DNA of 64,000 nt from Serratia sarumanii. Lineage in GTDB: Bacteria > Pseudomonadota > Gammaproteobacteria > Enterobacterales > Enterobacteriaceae. The DNA lies in contig NZ_CP124750.1 in assembly GCF_029962605.1 (NCBI RefSeq), positions 1,984,001 through 2,048,000 on the forward strand, given 5' to 3'. The stretch's first letter is position 1; every line of letters begins with the position of its first letter. The position numbers and the translations under genes are program-made. The notes beneath the pieces were generated by a model. That model was not told the origin of the DNA, made no database searches, and saw nothing but the letters and a program-made list of their open reading frames with translations. Shown piece after piece: positions 1 to 17,153 of this stretch.

Positions 1-643
1 TTGCGCCGCTGACGCTGAGAAAGGCGCCAAACAGAATAAACACCACGATGGCGGTAGAGGCGGTGGACAGGGTGATGCCGAAAATCCCCTCGCTGGTCAT
101 GAACAGCCGATACAGCAGGCGTTCCACCGAGAAGCCCCCGTGGCCGAAAATGCCCATGAAGTACTGCCCGAACAGCGCATAGAGGATGGCGAAAGTCGCC
201 AGGCCGGGGATGAAATAGCCGGTGGTGCGCCGCGCGGCTTCGAACAGCACGCCGATACCGATCGCCGCCATCACATAGTCGGTGGCGTTGGGGATGCTCT
301 TGCGCACCACGTGCAGATCGACGTAGTTAACGTAGAAATAGCCGTAGCTGACCAGCGTCAGGATGATGAACAGATAGTCCCAGCGGTTGAAACTGCGGGT
401 GGCGTGCCGGGCCGAGAAGGGGAACAGGATAAAGCCCAGGATCAGAATGCCGCTCAGGAACGTGGTGTTGCGGTAGAACTCCTGCGTGTTGGACAGCGCG
501 TTGGCGTAGATGGCATAGGCGGAAATGGCGATCGCCAGGACGGTTGCCAGCTGCAAATAGATGCCGCTCAGCGGCCGGTTGCCGGCGCCGGCTTCCTTGT
601 CCAGATCGACGGCGGGCTGCGGTGAAGAAGGGTGAGTGCTCAT
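1..643 (-). CDS. TRAP transporter fused permease (DctQM type, TAXI class), 5' part only
   Basis: Inner-membrane permease of a tripartite ATP-independent periplasmic transporter, which takes up small organic acids with Na+ or H+. About 214 N-terminal residues lie in the window; the rest runs off the left edge. The visible part starts MSTHPSSPQPAVDLDKEAG and then shows several hydrophobic segments (around LQLATVLAIAISAYAIYA, ILILGFILFPF and YLFIILTLVSYGYFYV), as in fused small-plus-large TRAP permeases. A clear AGGAGG lies just ahead of the ATG. It begins 13 bp after the stop of the TAXI binding protein upstream, so the two form one leftward operon. The substrate cannot be read from sequence. 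Confidence 0.85.
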   Translation of the reverse strand, partial: MSTHPSSPQPAVDLDKEAGAGNRPLSGIYLQLATVLAIAISAYAIYANALSNTQEFYRNTTFLSGILILGFILFPFSARHATRSFNRWDYLFIILTLVSYGYFYVNYVDLHVVRKSIPNATDYVMAAIGIGVLFEAARRTTGYFIPGLATFAILYALFGQYFMGIFGHGGFSVERLLYRLFMTSEGIFGITLSTASTAIVVFILFGAFLSVSGA

Positions 644-656
644 ACGTCCTCCTGGA

Positions 657-1691
657 TTAAGGGTTGGCGGCCAGCGCGGCGGCTTCCGGCGGGATCAGAT
701 AATCGGGTATCTCGACGCCGGCTTCGCGGTAGTAGCGATAGGCGCCGAGGTGCAGCGGCACGGAAACGCCTTTCAGCGCATTCTCCAGCGAGATGTATTT
801 GGCCGAGCTGTGCACCTGGTGCACTTCCGGCAGGTTCTCGAACATCGTTTTGGTCAGGTCGTACACCAGCTTTTCATCGAGCCGGCTGAGGGCCACCAGA
901 ATATTGGGCTGCGCGATGGTGGCGATCGCCTTGGGCTGGCGCGGGTAGGTCTCCGCCTTGATGTCGAAGCGGAACCAGGAATTGGCGATAGCGTTGATGC
1001 TGGCCAGCTGTTCGTCGGTGACTTCCAGGATGCGTGCCGGCACGCCGCTGGCATACATGTCGGTGACGGCGGCGGCCGGCACCCCGGCGGGCAGGGCGCC
1101 GCCGTCCAGGCGCCCGTCGCGCATTGCGGAAACCGTATCGCCGTAGCCGAGGTATTCCGCCGACAGCGACTTTTTGGTCAGGGTAACGCCCTGCAGGATG
1201 ATCATCGTCGACTGTTCGGTGCCGCTGGCCTGCGGCCCGACGGAAAAGCGCGTGCCGGCGATATCGTTCAGCGTGCCGTCTTTCACCCGGCTTTCCAGCA
1301 TCACGAAGTGTTCGACGTTGGGCCACAGCATGGAGATGGAGCGCAGATCGCCGTAGGCGCGGCCGTCGAAGTTGCGCACGCCCTGATAGGCTTCGACGGC
1401 GATCAGGCTCTGCAAAATCGCCAGCTGCGCCTCGTCTTTTTGCAGCAGGTCGATATTCTCGATCGAACCGGCGGAGGATTGGCCGGTGACCTGTATCCCC
1501 TGGCGTTTCAGCCGGTTGCTCCAGACGTTGGCCAACCCGACGCCCATCGGGTAGTAGGTGCCGCCGGTGGAGGCGGTGGCGACGGAGAGGAAGGTTTTAT
1601 CGGCGTTTTCCGCTTTACCGGCGATGGCCAGCAACGCGGCGCCGACCACGGCGCAGGTAACAAGCAACGCTTTGATTTTTCTATTTTTCAT
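657..1691 (-). CDS. TAXI-family TRAP transporter solute-binding protein
   Basis: Periplasmic receptor that captures the substrate and hands it to the TRAP permease encoded 13 bp downstream. The chosen start (MKNRKIKALLVTCAVVG) has GGGGAAA a few bases upstream and gives a normal Sec signal peptide ending near AIAGKA. An earlier in-frame ATG at 1730 would add 13 residues before the signal peptide and is less likely. The mature protein opens with FLSVATASTGGTYYPMG, the hallmark of TAXI receptors (the name comes from TRAP-associated extracytoplasmic immunogenic). About 344 residues, normal for the family. Known TAXI systems carry C4/C5 dicarboxylates or amino acids; the ligand here is unknown. 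Confidence 0.88.
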   Translation of the reverse strand: MKNRKIKALLVTCAVVGAALLAIAGKAENADKTFLSVATASTGGTYYPMGVGLANVWSNRLKRQGIQVTGQSSAGSIENIDLLQKDEAQLAILQSLIAVEAYQGVRNFDGRAYGDLRSISMLWPNVEHFVMLESRVKDGTLNDIAGTRFSVGPQASGTEQSTMIILQGVTLTKKSLSAEYLGYGDTVSAMRDGRLDGGALPAGVPAAAVTDMYASGVPARILEVTDEQLASINAIANSWFRFDIKAETYPRQPKAIATIAQPNILVALSRLDEKLVYDLTKTMFENLPEVHQVHSSAKYISLENALKGVSVPLHLGAYRYYREAGVEIPDYLIPPEAAALAANP

Positions 1692-1740
1692 TATTTTCCC
1701 CAGCGGTTTTTTGAAACAAATAGAAAACATTTACGCAAAC

Positions 1741-1750
1741 TTGTATACAA
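1741..1750. promoter_or_regulatory. Perfect palindrome TTGTATACAA ahead of the TAXI/TRAP operon
   Basis: The ten-base perfect palindrome TTGTATACAA sits about 50 bp upstream of the TAXI start codon, where a promoter or operator is expected. It matches the general shape (TNGTATACNA) of operators for FCD-type GntR regulators, which often control organic-acid transporters. No such regulator gene is in the window, so the assignment is inference. Confidence 0.35.
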
Positions 1751-1837
1751 CATGGCAGCTTTATTCACCTAAAGCGCCGTGCTTGATTTGTGATCTGAGT
1801 GGGCGAAAATTGAACGGTGCGGCGGAGGGCGGAAATG

Positions 1838-1862
1838 AAAAACCCGTGGCGGGCGCCACGGG
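1838..1862 (-). terminator. Rho-independent terminator of the metQ/nlpA-like gene
   Basis: An eight-base perfect stem (CCCGTGGC / GCCACGGG, four-base loop) followed on the minus strand by five T, 15 bp after the stop codon of the lipoprotein gene. Confidence 0.8.
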
Positions 1863-1876
1863 CATGCGGGGGAGGG

Positions 1877-2692
1877 TTACCAGCCTTTGACGGCGTCGCC
1901 CTTGTAGATATCGGCGGCGCTGGCTGCCACTTCATCGGTCTGATAGGCCTTGACCAGATCCTTCACTTTCTCGCTGTCTTTGTTGTCGATGCGGCTGGCG
2001 AAGATGTTGACGTACGGCGAGTTTTTGTCTTCGACAAACAGCCCGTCCTTGGCCGGCGACAGGCCGATCTGGCTGGAATAGTTGGTGTTGATGATCGCCA
2101 GCGTCACTTTCTGATCGTCCAGCGCGCGCGGCAGCTGCGGCGCTTCAATCTCGACGATCTTCAGCTTTTTCGGGTTGCCGACGATGTCCAGCGCGGTCGG
2201 CAGCAGACCGACGCCGTCTTTCAGAGTGATCAGCCCCTGTTTTTGCAATAGCAGCAGCGAGCGGCCCAGGTTGGTCGGATCGTTCGGCACCGCCACCTGC
2301 GCGCCGTCCGGCAGCTGGCTGAGTGCGGTTATCTTCTTCGAATAGCCGGCGATCGGGTAGACGAAGGTGTTGCCCACCGCGGCCAGCTTGTAGCCGCGCT
2401 CCTGCATCTGCTTGTCGAGATACGGCTTGTGCTGGAAGGCGTTGACGTCCAGATCGCCGTTATTCAGCGCTTCGTTCGGCAGCACGTAGTCGTTGAAAGT
2501 CACCACCTCCACGTCCAGATCGTATTTCTGCTTGGCGACCTTTTGCACCACCGCCCACAGCGACTGATCGATGCCGGCGCTGATGCCGACCTTGATGTGG
2601 TGATCGTCCTGTGCGGTCGGGCCACAGGCGGTCAGCAGCAGCGTGCCGGCGGCGGCCAGCGCCAGGGTGAGGTTTTTCAGCGTAAATGTCAT
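1877..2692 (-). CDS. MetQ/NlpA-family substrate-binding lipoprotein
   Basis: Inner-membrane-anchored binding protein of the methionine ABC importer family. The chosen start gives MTFTLKNLTLALAAAG and a lipobox LTAC with the modified Cys at residue 23; an upstream ATG would put 29 extra residues before the signal peptide. The mature part has the NlpA family core: HIKVGISAG, VTFNDYVLPNEAL, NAFQHKPYLD, VPNDPTNLGRSLLLLQK and a C-terminal AVKGW. Length (271 residues) equals E. coli MetQ. There is no metN or metI beside it, so it either feeds a MetNI encoded elsewhere or is an NlpA-like orphan. It looks intermediate between MetQ and NlpA, so no symbol is given. Confidence 0.85.
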   Translation of the reverse strand: MTFTLKNLTLALAAAGTLLLTACGPTAQDDHHIKVGISAGIDQSLWAVVQKVAKQKYDLDVEVVTFNDYVLPNEALNNGDLDVNAFQHKPYLDKQMQERGYKLAAVGNTFVYPIAGYSKKITALSQLPDGAQVAVPNDPTNLGRSLLLLQKQGLITLKDGVGLLPTALDIVGNPKKLKIVEIEAPQLPRALDDQKVTLAIINTNYSSQIGLSPAKDGLFVEDKNSPYVNIFASRIDNKDSEKVKDLVKAYQTDEVAASAADIYKGDAVKGW

Positions 2693-2928
2693 TTTCCCAG
2701 GGTCCTTGTCAACATTGCCTGCTAATTTGGGCGGGCAGAATAGTGGCAGTGACTGTAGGTGAGCGTCGAGATAAAACAAAATACTGATTCACTATGACTC
2801 ATAGCAATTAGCTATGAGCGGCCGCCGCCCGGCGCGGTGCGGATTGTTTTGACGGCGAATCGGCGGGCTTATTATGATAGCCGTTGGCCCGCGAGGGCAG
2901 ACTGGGTACTGAAACGAAGGAAAAAACA

Positions 2929-3447
2929 ATGCGATTGAACACTTGGAGCAAGGCGCTGCTGCCGCTGGTGGTGTTGGCCTGCGTCTCGGCGACTCAGGTT
3001 CGGGCGGCGGAGAGCGATACCGGGCCGATCCCCAAACAGCTGCTGGGCAACTGGCGCGTCAGTAAAATTGTGCCGACTCAGACCACCGGCTGCTGGGATC
3101 AACAGCAGGCGCAGAGTCTGATCGGCGGTAAAATCAGCTATAAGGCGGATGCGTTCAGCTGGAACGGCACGGCGCTGAAAAGCGAAGGCGCCACCGTCAG
3201 CACCGTAGAAGCGCAGGAGTTCGTCGAGGACAATTCCGGCAGCAGTTCCTACATCGATTTCCCGATGCTGGGCATCAGCACGCCGTCGGTCGAGCGCGTG
3301 GCCATTCAGCACGCGGATACCGTCATCAAAGGCATCACCGATCAGGGCACCGATGGGGTGCCCGGCGATAACGTGCTGGTGAAAGACGCCAACACGCTGA
3401 TCCTGTCGCTGTGCAACGTCTGGTTTGAGGCGCAGCGCGAAAAGTAA
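2929..3447 (+). CDS. Secreted protein of unknown function
   Basis: 172 residues. The ATG with AAGGA eight bases upstream gives a good Sec signal peptide (MRLNTWSKALLPLVVLACV, cleavage near QVRA-AES). The mature protein holds two Cys (in TTGCWDQQ and SLCNVWFE), which could pair in the periplasm, and begins with a GPIPKQLLGNWRVSKI stretch that recalls small beta-barrel proteins using a GxW motif, such as lipocalins. That resemblance is weak and I do not assign a function. It stands alone between two genes of unrelated roles and points the same way as the stress-protein gene that follows. Confidence 0.7.
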   Translation: MRLNTWSKALLPLVVLACVSATQVRAAESDTGPIPKQLLGNWRVSKIVPTQTTGCWDQQQAQSLIGGKISYKADAFSWNGTALKSEGATVSTVEAQEFVEDNSGSSSYIDFPMLGISTPSVERVAIQHADTVIKGITDQGTDGVPGDNVLVKDANTLILSLCNVWFEAQREK

Positions 3448-3459
3448 TCTCTCCCTTCC

Positions 3460-3478
3460 GCCCCGGCAACGGGGCTTC
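3460..3478 (+). terminator. Weak hairpin after the secreted-protein gene
   Basis: GCCCCG-GCAA-CGGGGC lies 12 bp after the stop codon. Only TT follows the stem, so it is a poor intrinsic terminator and may need Rho. Confidence 0.35.
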
Positions 3479-3594
3479 CCCGCCGTTATCTCTCCCGCCG
3501 CGCGCGCCGTTTCTGAACTAAAATTAACCATAACGATATGACTCTGACGTGATATCGGAGCCTCGGCTCTACCGAGTCCATGACAGGAGGCGCT

Positions 3595-4020
3595 ATGTGT
3601 TACCACCATATTGTCATCGCCACCGATCTGAGCGATGACGGCAAACGATTGGTCGAAAAGGGGGCGCTGCTGGCGGAGGCGCTGAAGGCCAAACTCTCGC
3701 TGATCTATGTGGACGTCCACTATGACACCTACCACGCGGCAATCGGCTTTTCGGAGCACAGCTATGAGGGCGCGTCGTTCGAAGAGAAGATCCGCAAAGA
3801 GCTGGAGCCCACCACGCAAAACGTCAATTACCCGATCGCGGAAGTGATTATCGGGCGCGGCGGCTTTGTTGACGAACTGCGCACGGCAGTGGTGGACAAG
3901 AATATCGATCTGCTGGTGTTCGGCCATCACCACGATTTGTGGAGCAACCTGTTTTCTTCCACCCGCAACGCCATCAACCAGCTGAATATCGACGTGCTGG
4001 TGATCCCGATCCGCTCATAA
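3595..4020 (+). CDS. Universal stress protein, UspA family
   Basis: Cytoplasmic UspA-type protein of 141 residues, the usual length. The ATG giving MCYHHIVIATDLSDDG was chosen because AGGAGG lies four bases upstream; an in-frame ATG five codons earlier lacks this. Features seen: N-terminal HIVIATDLS strand and loop, LSLIYVDVHYD, and C-terminal DLLVFGHHHDLWSNLFSSTR plus LVIPIRS. These match the UspA/UspC/UspD branch rather than the ATP-binding UspF/G type with GxxGHGSxS. Members respond to starvation and oxidative stress. It is a single-gene unit, convergent with the ygjK-like gene. Which paralogue it is cannot be decided from one locus. Confidence 0.9.
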   Translation: MCYHHIVIATDLSDDGKRLVEKGALLAEALKAKLSLIYVDVHYDTYHAAIGFSEHSYEGASFEEKIRKELEPTTQNVNYPIAEVIIGRGGFVDELRTAVVDKNIDLLVFGHHHDLWSNLFSSTRNAINQLNIDVLVIPIRS

Positions 4021-4063
4021 ACGCGGGCCACCGCCGGGCAACGATGGCGGTGGCCGCTGCGGC

Positions 4064-8839
<4,776 letters not shown>

Positions 8840-8936
8840 CCGGCCCCCGCCTCGGCGGGGGCGTTGGCGCTCAAAATTAACGTCATGATAAAAAAAGGCC
8901 TTTGAGATTTATTGTGATCCTGTCGTCATTTGGTAA

Positions 8937-12544
<3,608 letters not shown>

Positions 12545-12563
12545 CGCGCTCGCCGATCGATAA

Positions 12564-14105
<1,542 letters not shown>

Positions 14106-14178
14106 TTTCTCCTCTATCGGCTCCGTGCCCCGGCGCGGAGTCTCGCTTTGCGCAAAAATCCTGCCCTGGCGCTTGCAT

Positions 14179-14204
14179 AATACATAAGTGAATACTAATG
14201 TATT
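14179..14204. promoter_or_regulatory. Inverted repeat overlapping the arsR-type gene promoter
   Basis: AATACAT at 14179-14185 and ATGTATT at 14198-14204 form a seven-base inverted repeat centred 16 bp before the start codon. Imperfect palindromes of this AT-rich type are the usual operators of ArsR/SmtB repressors. A possible promoter (TTGCAT at 14173, 17 bp spacer, TAATGT at 14196) lies within it, so binding would shut off the operon. Confidence 0.45.
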
Positions 14205-14207
14205 TGT

Positions 14208-14522
14208 ATGAACGAAAATGACATCTTCAAGGCGCTGGCCGATCCGACTCGCCGCACCATCTTCGACAAGCTCGCCCTCGGCAGTATGAACGCCAGCGCG
14301 CTGCGCGAAGGGCTGCCCATCAGCCAGTCCGCGATGTCGCAACACCTGGCGGTGCTGCGCAATGCCGGGCTGGTGCGCGAGACGAAGCAGGGGCGCTTCG
14401 TCAATTACCAGGTCGACCCGGAAGGGCTGGCGCAGATCGCCGATTGGCTGGCGAAGTATCGCGCCTGGTGGCCGGCGCGCATCGACGCGTTGCAAACCTT
14501 GCTGAAGGACATGGATCAATGA
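14208..14522 (+). CDS. ArsR-family winged-helix repressor
   Basis: 104-residue DNA-binding protein. The N-terminal IFKALADPTRRTIFDKL and the recognition helix QSAMSQHLAVLRNAGLVRETKQGRFVNY are typical of ArsR. It lacks the ELCVCDL-type Cys metal site, so it is not an arsenic or zinc sensor of the classical kind; it fits the subgroup paired with AHSA1 proteins (SdpR-like). No Shine-Dalgarno sequence is visible, and the candidate promoter would place the transcript start at or next to the ATG. Its stop overlaps the following start (ATGA), so the two are coupled. Confidence 0.88.
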   Translation: MNENDIFKALADPTRRTIFDKLALGSMNASALREGLPISQSAMSQHLAVLRNAGLVRETKQGRFVNYQVDPEGLAQIADWLAKYRAWWPARIDALQTLLKDMDQ

Positions 14523-14848
14523 ACAAACGGGCTGAGCAGCCGCCGCGCGATCGGCTGATATTGGAGTATTCGCTCGATGCGCCGCCGGAAAAAGTGTGGC
14601 GAGCGCTCAGCATTCCCGAGCTGCGCGAGCAGTGGCTGCCTCCGGGGGATTTGGCGCAGGCCGAACCGCTGGCCGCCACGCCGGGCGAAGCGGTGAGCTA
14701 CCGTCTGCGTGACGACCGGCCGCCGTTCCTTGAAAGCGTGGTGACGCTGCAGATAGTGCCGGACGCCGCTGGCGGCAGCCTGCTGCGGATTATCCACCAG
14801 CTCGACGCCGCCAATGACGGTTCGGTGACGATGATGCTCGCCGCCTGA
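14519..14848 (+). CDS. SRPBCC/AHSA1-type protein, short
   Basis: 109 residues. The N-terminal part [30 protein letters not shown] is the signature of the AHSA1 (activator of Hsp90 ATPase homologue) branch of the SRPBCC fold, small lipid- or ligand-binding cups. Family members usually have 140-160 residues; here the end is compact ([22 protein letters not shown]), so the C-terminal helix that closes the cavity may be missing. The four-base overlap with the ArsR gene is the common arsR-AHSA1 arrangement. The ligand is unknown. Confidence 0.78.
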   Translation: MNKRAEQPPRDRLILEYSLDAPPEKVWRALSIPELREQWLPPGDLAQAEPLAATPGEAVSYRLRDDRPPFLESVVTLQIVPDAAGGSLLRIIHQLDAANDGSVTMMLAA

Positions 14849-14891
14849 CGCGTTAAATTCATTTCCCTTTTGCCAACCCAGGAGTTCACCG

Positions 14892-15485
14892 ATGCGTGAG
14901 AAGATGATGCTCGTCCCGATGGTGGTGGAACAGACCAGCCGGGGAGAACGTTCCTTTGATATTTATTCGCGCCTGCTGCGCGACCGGATCGTTTTCCTCA
15001 ATGGCGAAGTCAACGACGACGTAGCCGAAATGCTGTGCGCCCAACTGCTGTTTCTGGAAGCGGAAAACCCGGAGAAACCGATCCACCTGTACATCAACTC
15101 GCCGGGCGGGGTGATCACCAGCGGGCTGGCGATTTACGACACCATGCAGTATATCCGCGCGCCGGTGCATACGCTGTGCATGGGCACCGCGCGCTCGATG
15201 GGCTCGTTCCTGCTGATGGCCGGCGAGCCGGGCCACCGCATGGCGCTGCCCAACGCCAGCCTGCATGTGCACCAGCCGCTGGGCGGCTTTCAGGGGCAGG
15301 CCTCCGACATCTTGATTCATGCCGAAGAGATGAAACGCACCAAAGACACGGTGATCCGGCTGTACGCCAAACATTGCGGCCTCAGCTACGAAGAGGTGGA
15401 ACGGGTGTTGGATCGCGATCGCTTTATGACCGCCGACGAAGCGGCGGCCTGGGGGTTGATCGATCGGGTGCTGCGGGAAAGGTAA
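14892..15485 (+). CDS. ClpP-family ATP-dependent serine protease, paralogue
   Basis: Proteolytic subunit of a Clp-type protease, 197 residues. The catalytic triad is intact: Ser102 in [11 protein letters not shown], His127 in [12 protein letters not shown] and Asp176 in RDRF. The body follows enterobacterial ClpP ([36 protein letters not shown]), but the usual short propeptide is absent: it begins [20 protein letters not shown]. There is no clpX or lon nearby, so this is not the standard clpP locus and should be a second copy. AGGAG precedes the start. It lies 43 bp after the AHSA1 gene, so the three may form one operon controlled by the ArsR protein. Confidence 0.88.
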   Translation: MREKMMLVPMVVEQTSRGERSFDIYSRLLRDRIVFLNGEVNDDVAEMLCAQLLFLEAENPEKPIHLYINSPGGVITSGLAIYDTMQYIRAPVHTLCMGTARSMGSFLLMAGEPGHRMALPNASLHVHQPLGGFQGQASDILIHAEEMKRTKDTVIRLYAKHCGLSYEEVERVLDRDRFMTADEAAAWGLIDRVLRER

Positions 15486-15490
15486 ACGGC

Positions 15491-16357
15491 TCAGCGGGGC
15501 TCGGCGGCCTGCGGCGTGTGCCAAACCCGTTCAAGCCCGAATTCGACCATCGCGAAATAGAGGCTGAAATAGCGCTCCGCCATGATAAAGAACGAACTGT
15601 TGAGTTCGATCACCACGTTATTGGTGGTGGTCAGCAGACCGGATTTTTCCGCCGCCTGCAGAATGCGATTCACGTGCGCGCGTGAGACGGAGCACGACTT
15701 GGCGATTTTCGCCGAGGAGAGCAGCAGAAAGGGGGAGTCCTGCCGGATGCTTTCGATATGCAGCATCAGCAGCACCATGTGGCCGGCGTCCTTGCTGATA
15801 AACAGCCCGGATTGCGGCACCAGATCGATCAGGTAAATCTCCTTGAGCATCAGCTGCCCGTAGGCGGCGAAAAAGGTGGGCAGAAAGTCGGGCGCCGCCA
15901 GCAGCGCCGCGATAGGCATCTGTGGCGCCAGCGCCTGGTAGGGCCGCGCCATCGAGGCGATCAGCGCCTGGGTTTCCGCCAGCGCGTGCGGCGTAGGTTT
16001 ATAGCGCAGCTGGCGCTTGTCATGTTCACAGGGTTTGACCTCCAGCCGGCGGCCGACCCGCAAAAAGAACAGAAAGGAGTCCAGGGAGTTCTCGCTGATG
16101 ATGTTCTTCCCTTTAAAAAAGGCTTTGATGTCTTTCAGCCCGGCGGCGGGCTGGTGGTAGTAAATGGACAGGATGGTGGAACAAATGATGAACCGGCTGT
16201 TCCTGAAGATGATTTTGTAAAACAGCGGATGTTTCTTGTAGGTCTCCTTCAATAATTCCCCGTGTTTGATGATGGCGGTATGAAATGCCGGTGACTGCCT
16301 GATGTTGTTGGCCTGTTTCTCCAGGTGAAACTGTAGCTGGAATCTGCTTAGACTCAT
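15491..16357 (-). CDS. Winged-helix-type DNA-binding protein at the end of the fimbrial operon
   Basis: 288 residues, not recognised as a named family. Two regions look like helix-turn-helix units: an N-terminal one around NSRFIICSTILSIYYHQPAA and a C-terminal one, LLLSSAKIAKSCSVSRAHVN followed by RILQAAEKSGLL, which resembles a winged helix. AGGG precedes the ATG. It starts 43 bp after the last fimbrial chaperone on the same strand, so it is probably the last gene of the operon and a regulator of it. No enzyme motif is seen. Regulation of the fimbriae is inferred from position only. Confidence 0.6.
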   Translation of the reverse strand: MSLSRFQLQFHLEKQANNIRQSPAFHTAIIKHGELLKETYKKHPLFYKIIFRNSRFIICSTILSIYYHQPAAGLKDIKAFFKGKNIISENSLDSFLFFLRVGRRLEVKPCEHDKRQLRYKPTPHALAETQALIASMARPYQALAPQMPIAALLAAPDFLPTFFAAYGQLMLKEIYLIDLVPQSGLFISKDAGHMVLLMLHIESIRQDSPFLLLSSAKIAKSCSVSRAHVNRILQAAEKSGLLTTTNNVVIELNSSFFIMAERYFSLYFAMVEFGLERVWHTPQAAEPR

Positions 16358-16400
16358 TTTCCCTATTTCCTGTACTTAAAAAATGTACTGCTTTTTATCG

Positions 16401-17153
16401 TTATGGGGTTGCTGTGTATGACTTGACGATCTGCTGGCCCTGGTCGTTGATGAAGGTGGCCTGAACGGTGATCTGAGAAGGGAGCGTCGGCGCCGCAACG
16501 CCGTCGAGGTGATAATCCCGCATGCTGAACGGTGCGGTCATCATGTCGCTTTCTTGCCGCACCGGGTAATCGCGCCTGCCGGTTTGCACGGCGATGCGGG
16601 CGAAGGAGAGATAAAACGCCGACCGGTTGTGACAGCGCAGCAGATAGCCTCCCGGCGATTTTTGCAGCGAGAACGAGACGGCCTCGGCCGCGTTTTCGGC
16701 GTTTCCCTTTAGCGCTTTGGGGCGGTAGAAGATTTTCATCTGCGTGTTCATCGCCAGCGTCACGCGCGACGTCAGCGGTGGCCTGGTCGGCTGGCTGGGC
16801 GGGATCTCATACAGATTAAGCCAGAACACCGACTCCCGGTCGGTGGGCAGGTTCGCGCCGGCAAACAGGATCCGCAGCCCTTTCAGCGCCGAAGGCGGCA
16901 GGGCGAATACGCTGGGCAGGGTGACAAACGGCGCGCGCGACAGCTCGGGGGCGGCGTTGACGTCGCCGTTATCGACCCAGGTTTGCGCCACGATCGGATA
17001 GCCGTTGGTGTTGAGCAACATCAGGGTTTTTTCCGTGTCGCCCTCGCGGAAAATCACCCGGGTGGCGGAGGCGATGATGCCCGCCTGCGCGCCCATGGCC
17101 GCCAGCGCCAGCAGCAGGGCGCATCCCATCGTCAGATATTTCTTTCTCATCAT
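16401..17153 (-). CDS. Second periplasmic fimbrial chaperone (PapD family)
   Basis: Periplasmic chaperone of the chaperone/usher pathway, 250 residues. Signal peptide MMRKKYLTMGCALLLALA with cleavage near AQA-GII. The PapD-like N-terminal domain shows ATRVIFREGDTEKTLMLLN and the subunit-binding motif LPTDRESVFWLNLYEIPP, followed by MKIFYRPKAL. Its ATG overlaps the adhesin stop (ATGA; ATGATG allows either of two starts), so it is tightly coupled to the adhesin and may be dedicated to it. A first chaperone is encoded upstream in the same operon. Confidence 0.93.
   Translation of the reverse strand: MMRKKYLTMGCALLLALAAMGAQAGIIASATRVIFREGDTEKTLMLLNTNGYPIVAQTWVDNGDVNAAPELSRAPFVTLPSVFALPPSALKGLRILFAGANLPTDRESVFWLNLYEIPPSQPTRPPLTSRVTLAMNTQMKIFYRPKALKGNAENAAEAVSFSLQKSPGGYLLRCHNRSAFYLSFARIAVQTGRRDYPVRQESDMMTAPFSMRDYHLDGVAAPTLPSQITVQATFINDQGQQIVKSYTATP

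Noticed and set aside
14208..14522. Arsenic-resistance regulator.
   Set aside because: The Cys metal-sensing motif is missing and no ars pump or reductase gene is present.
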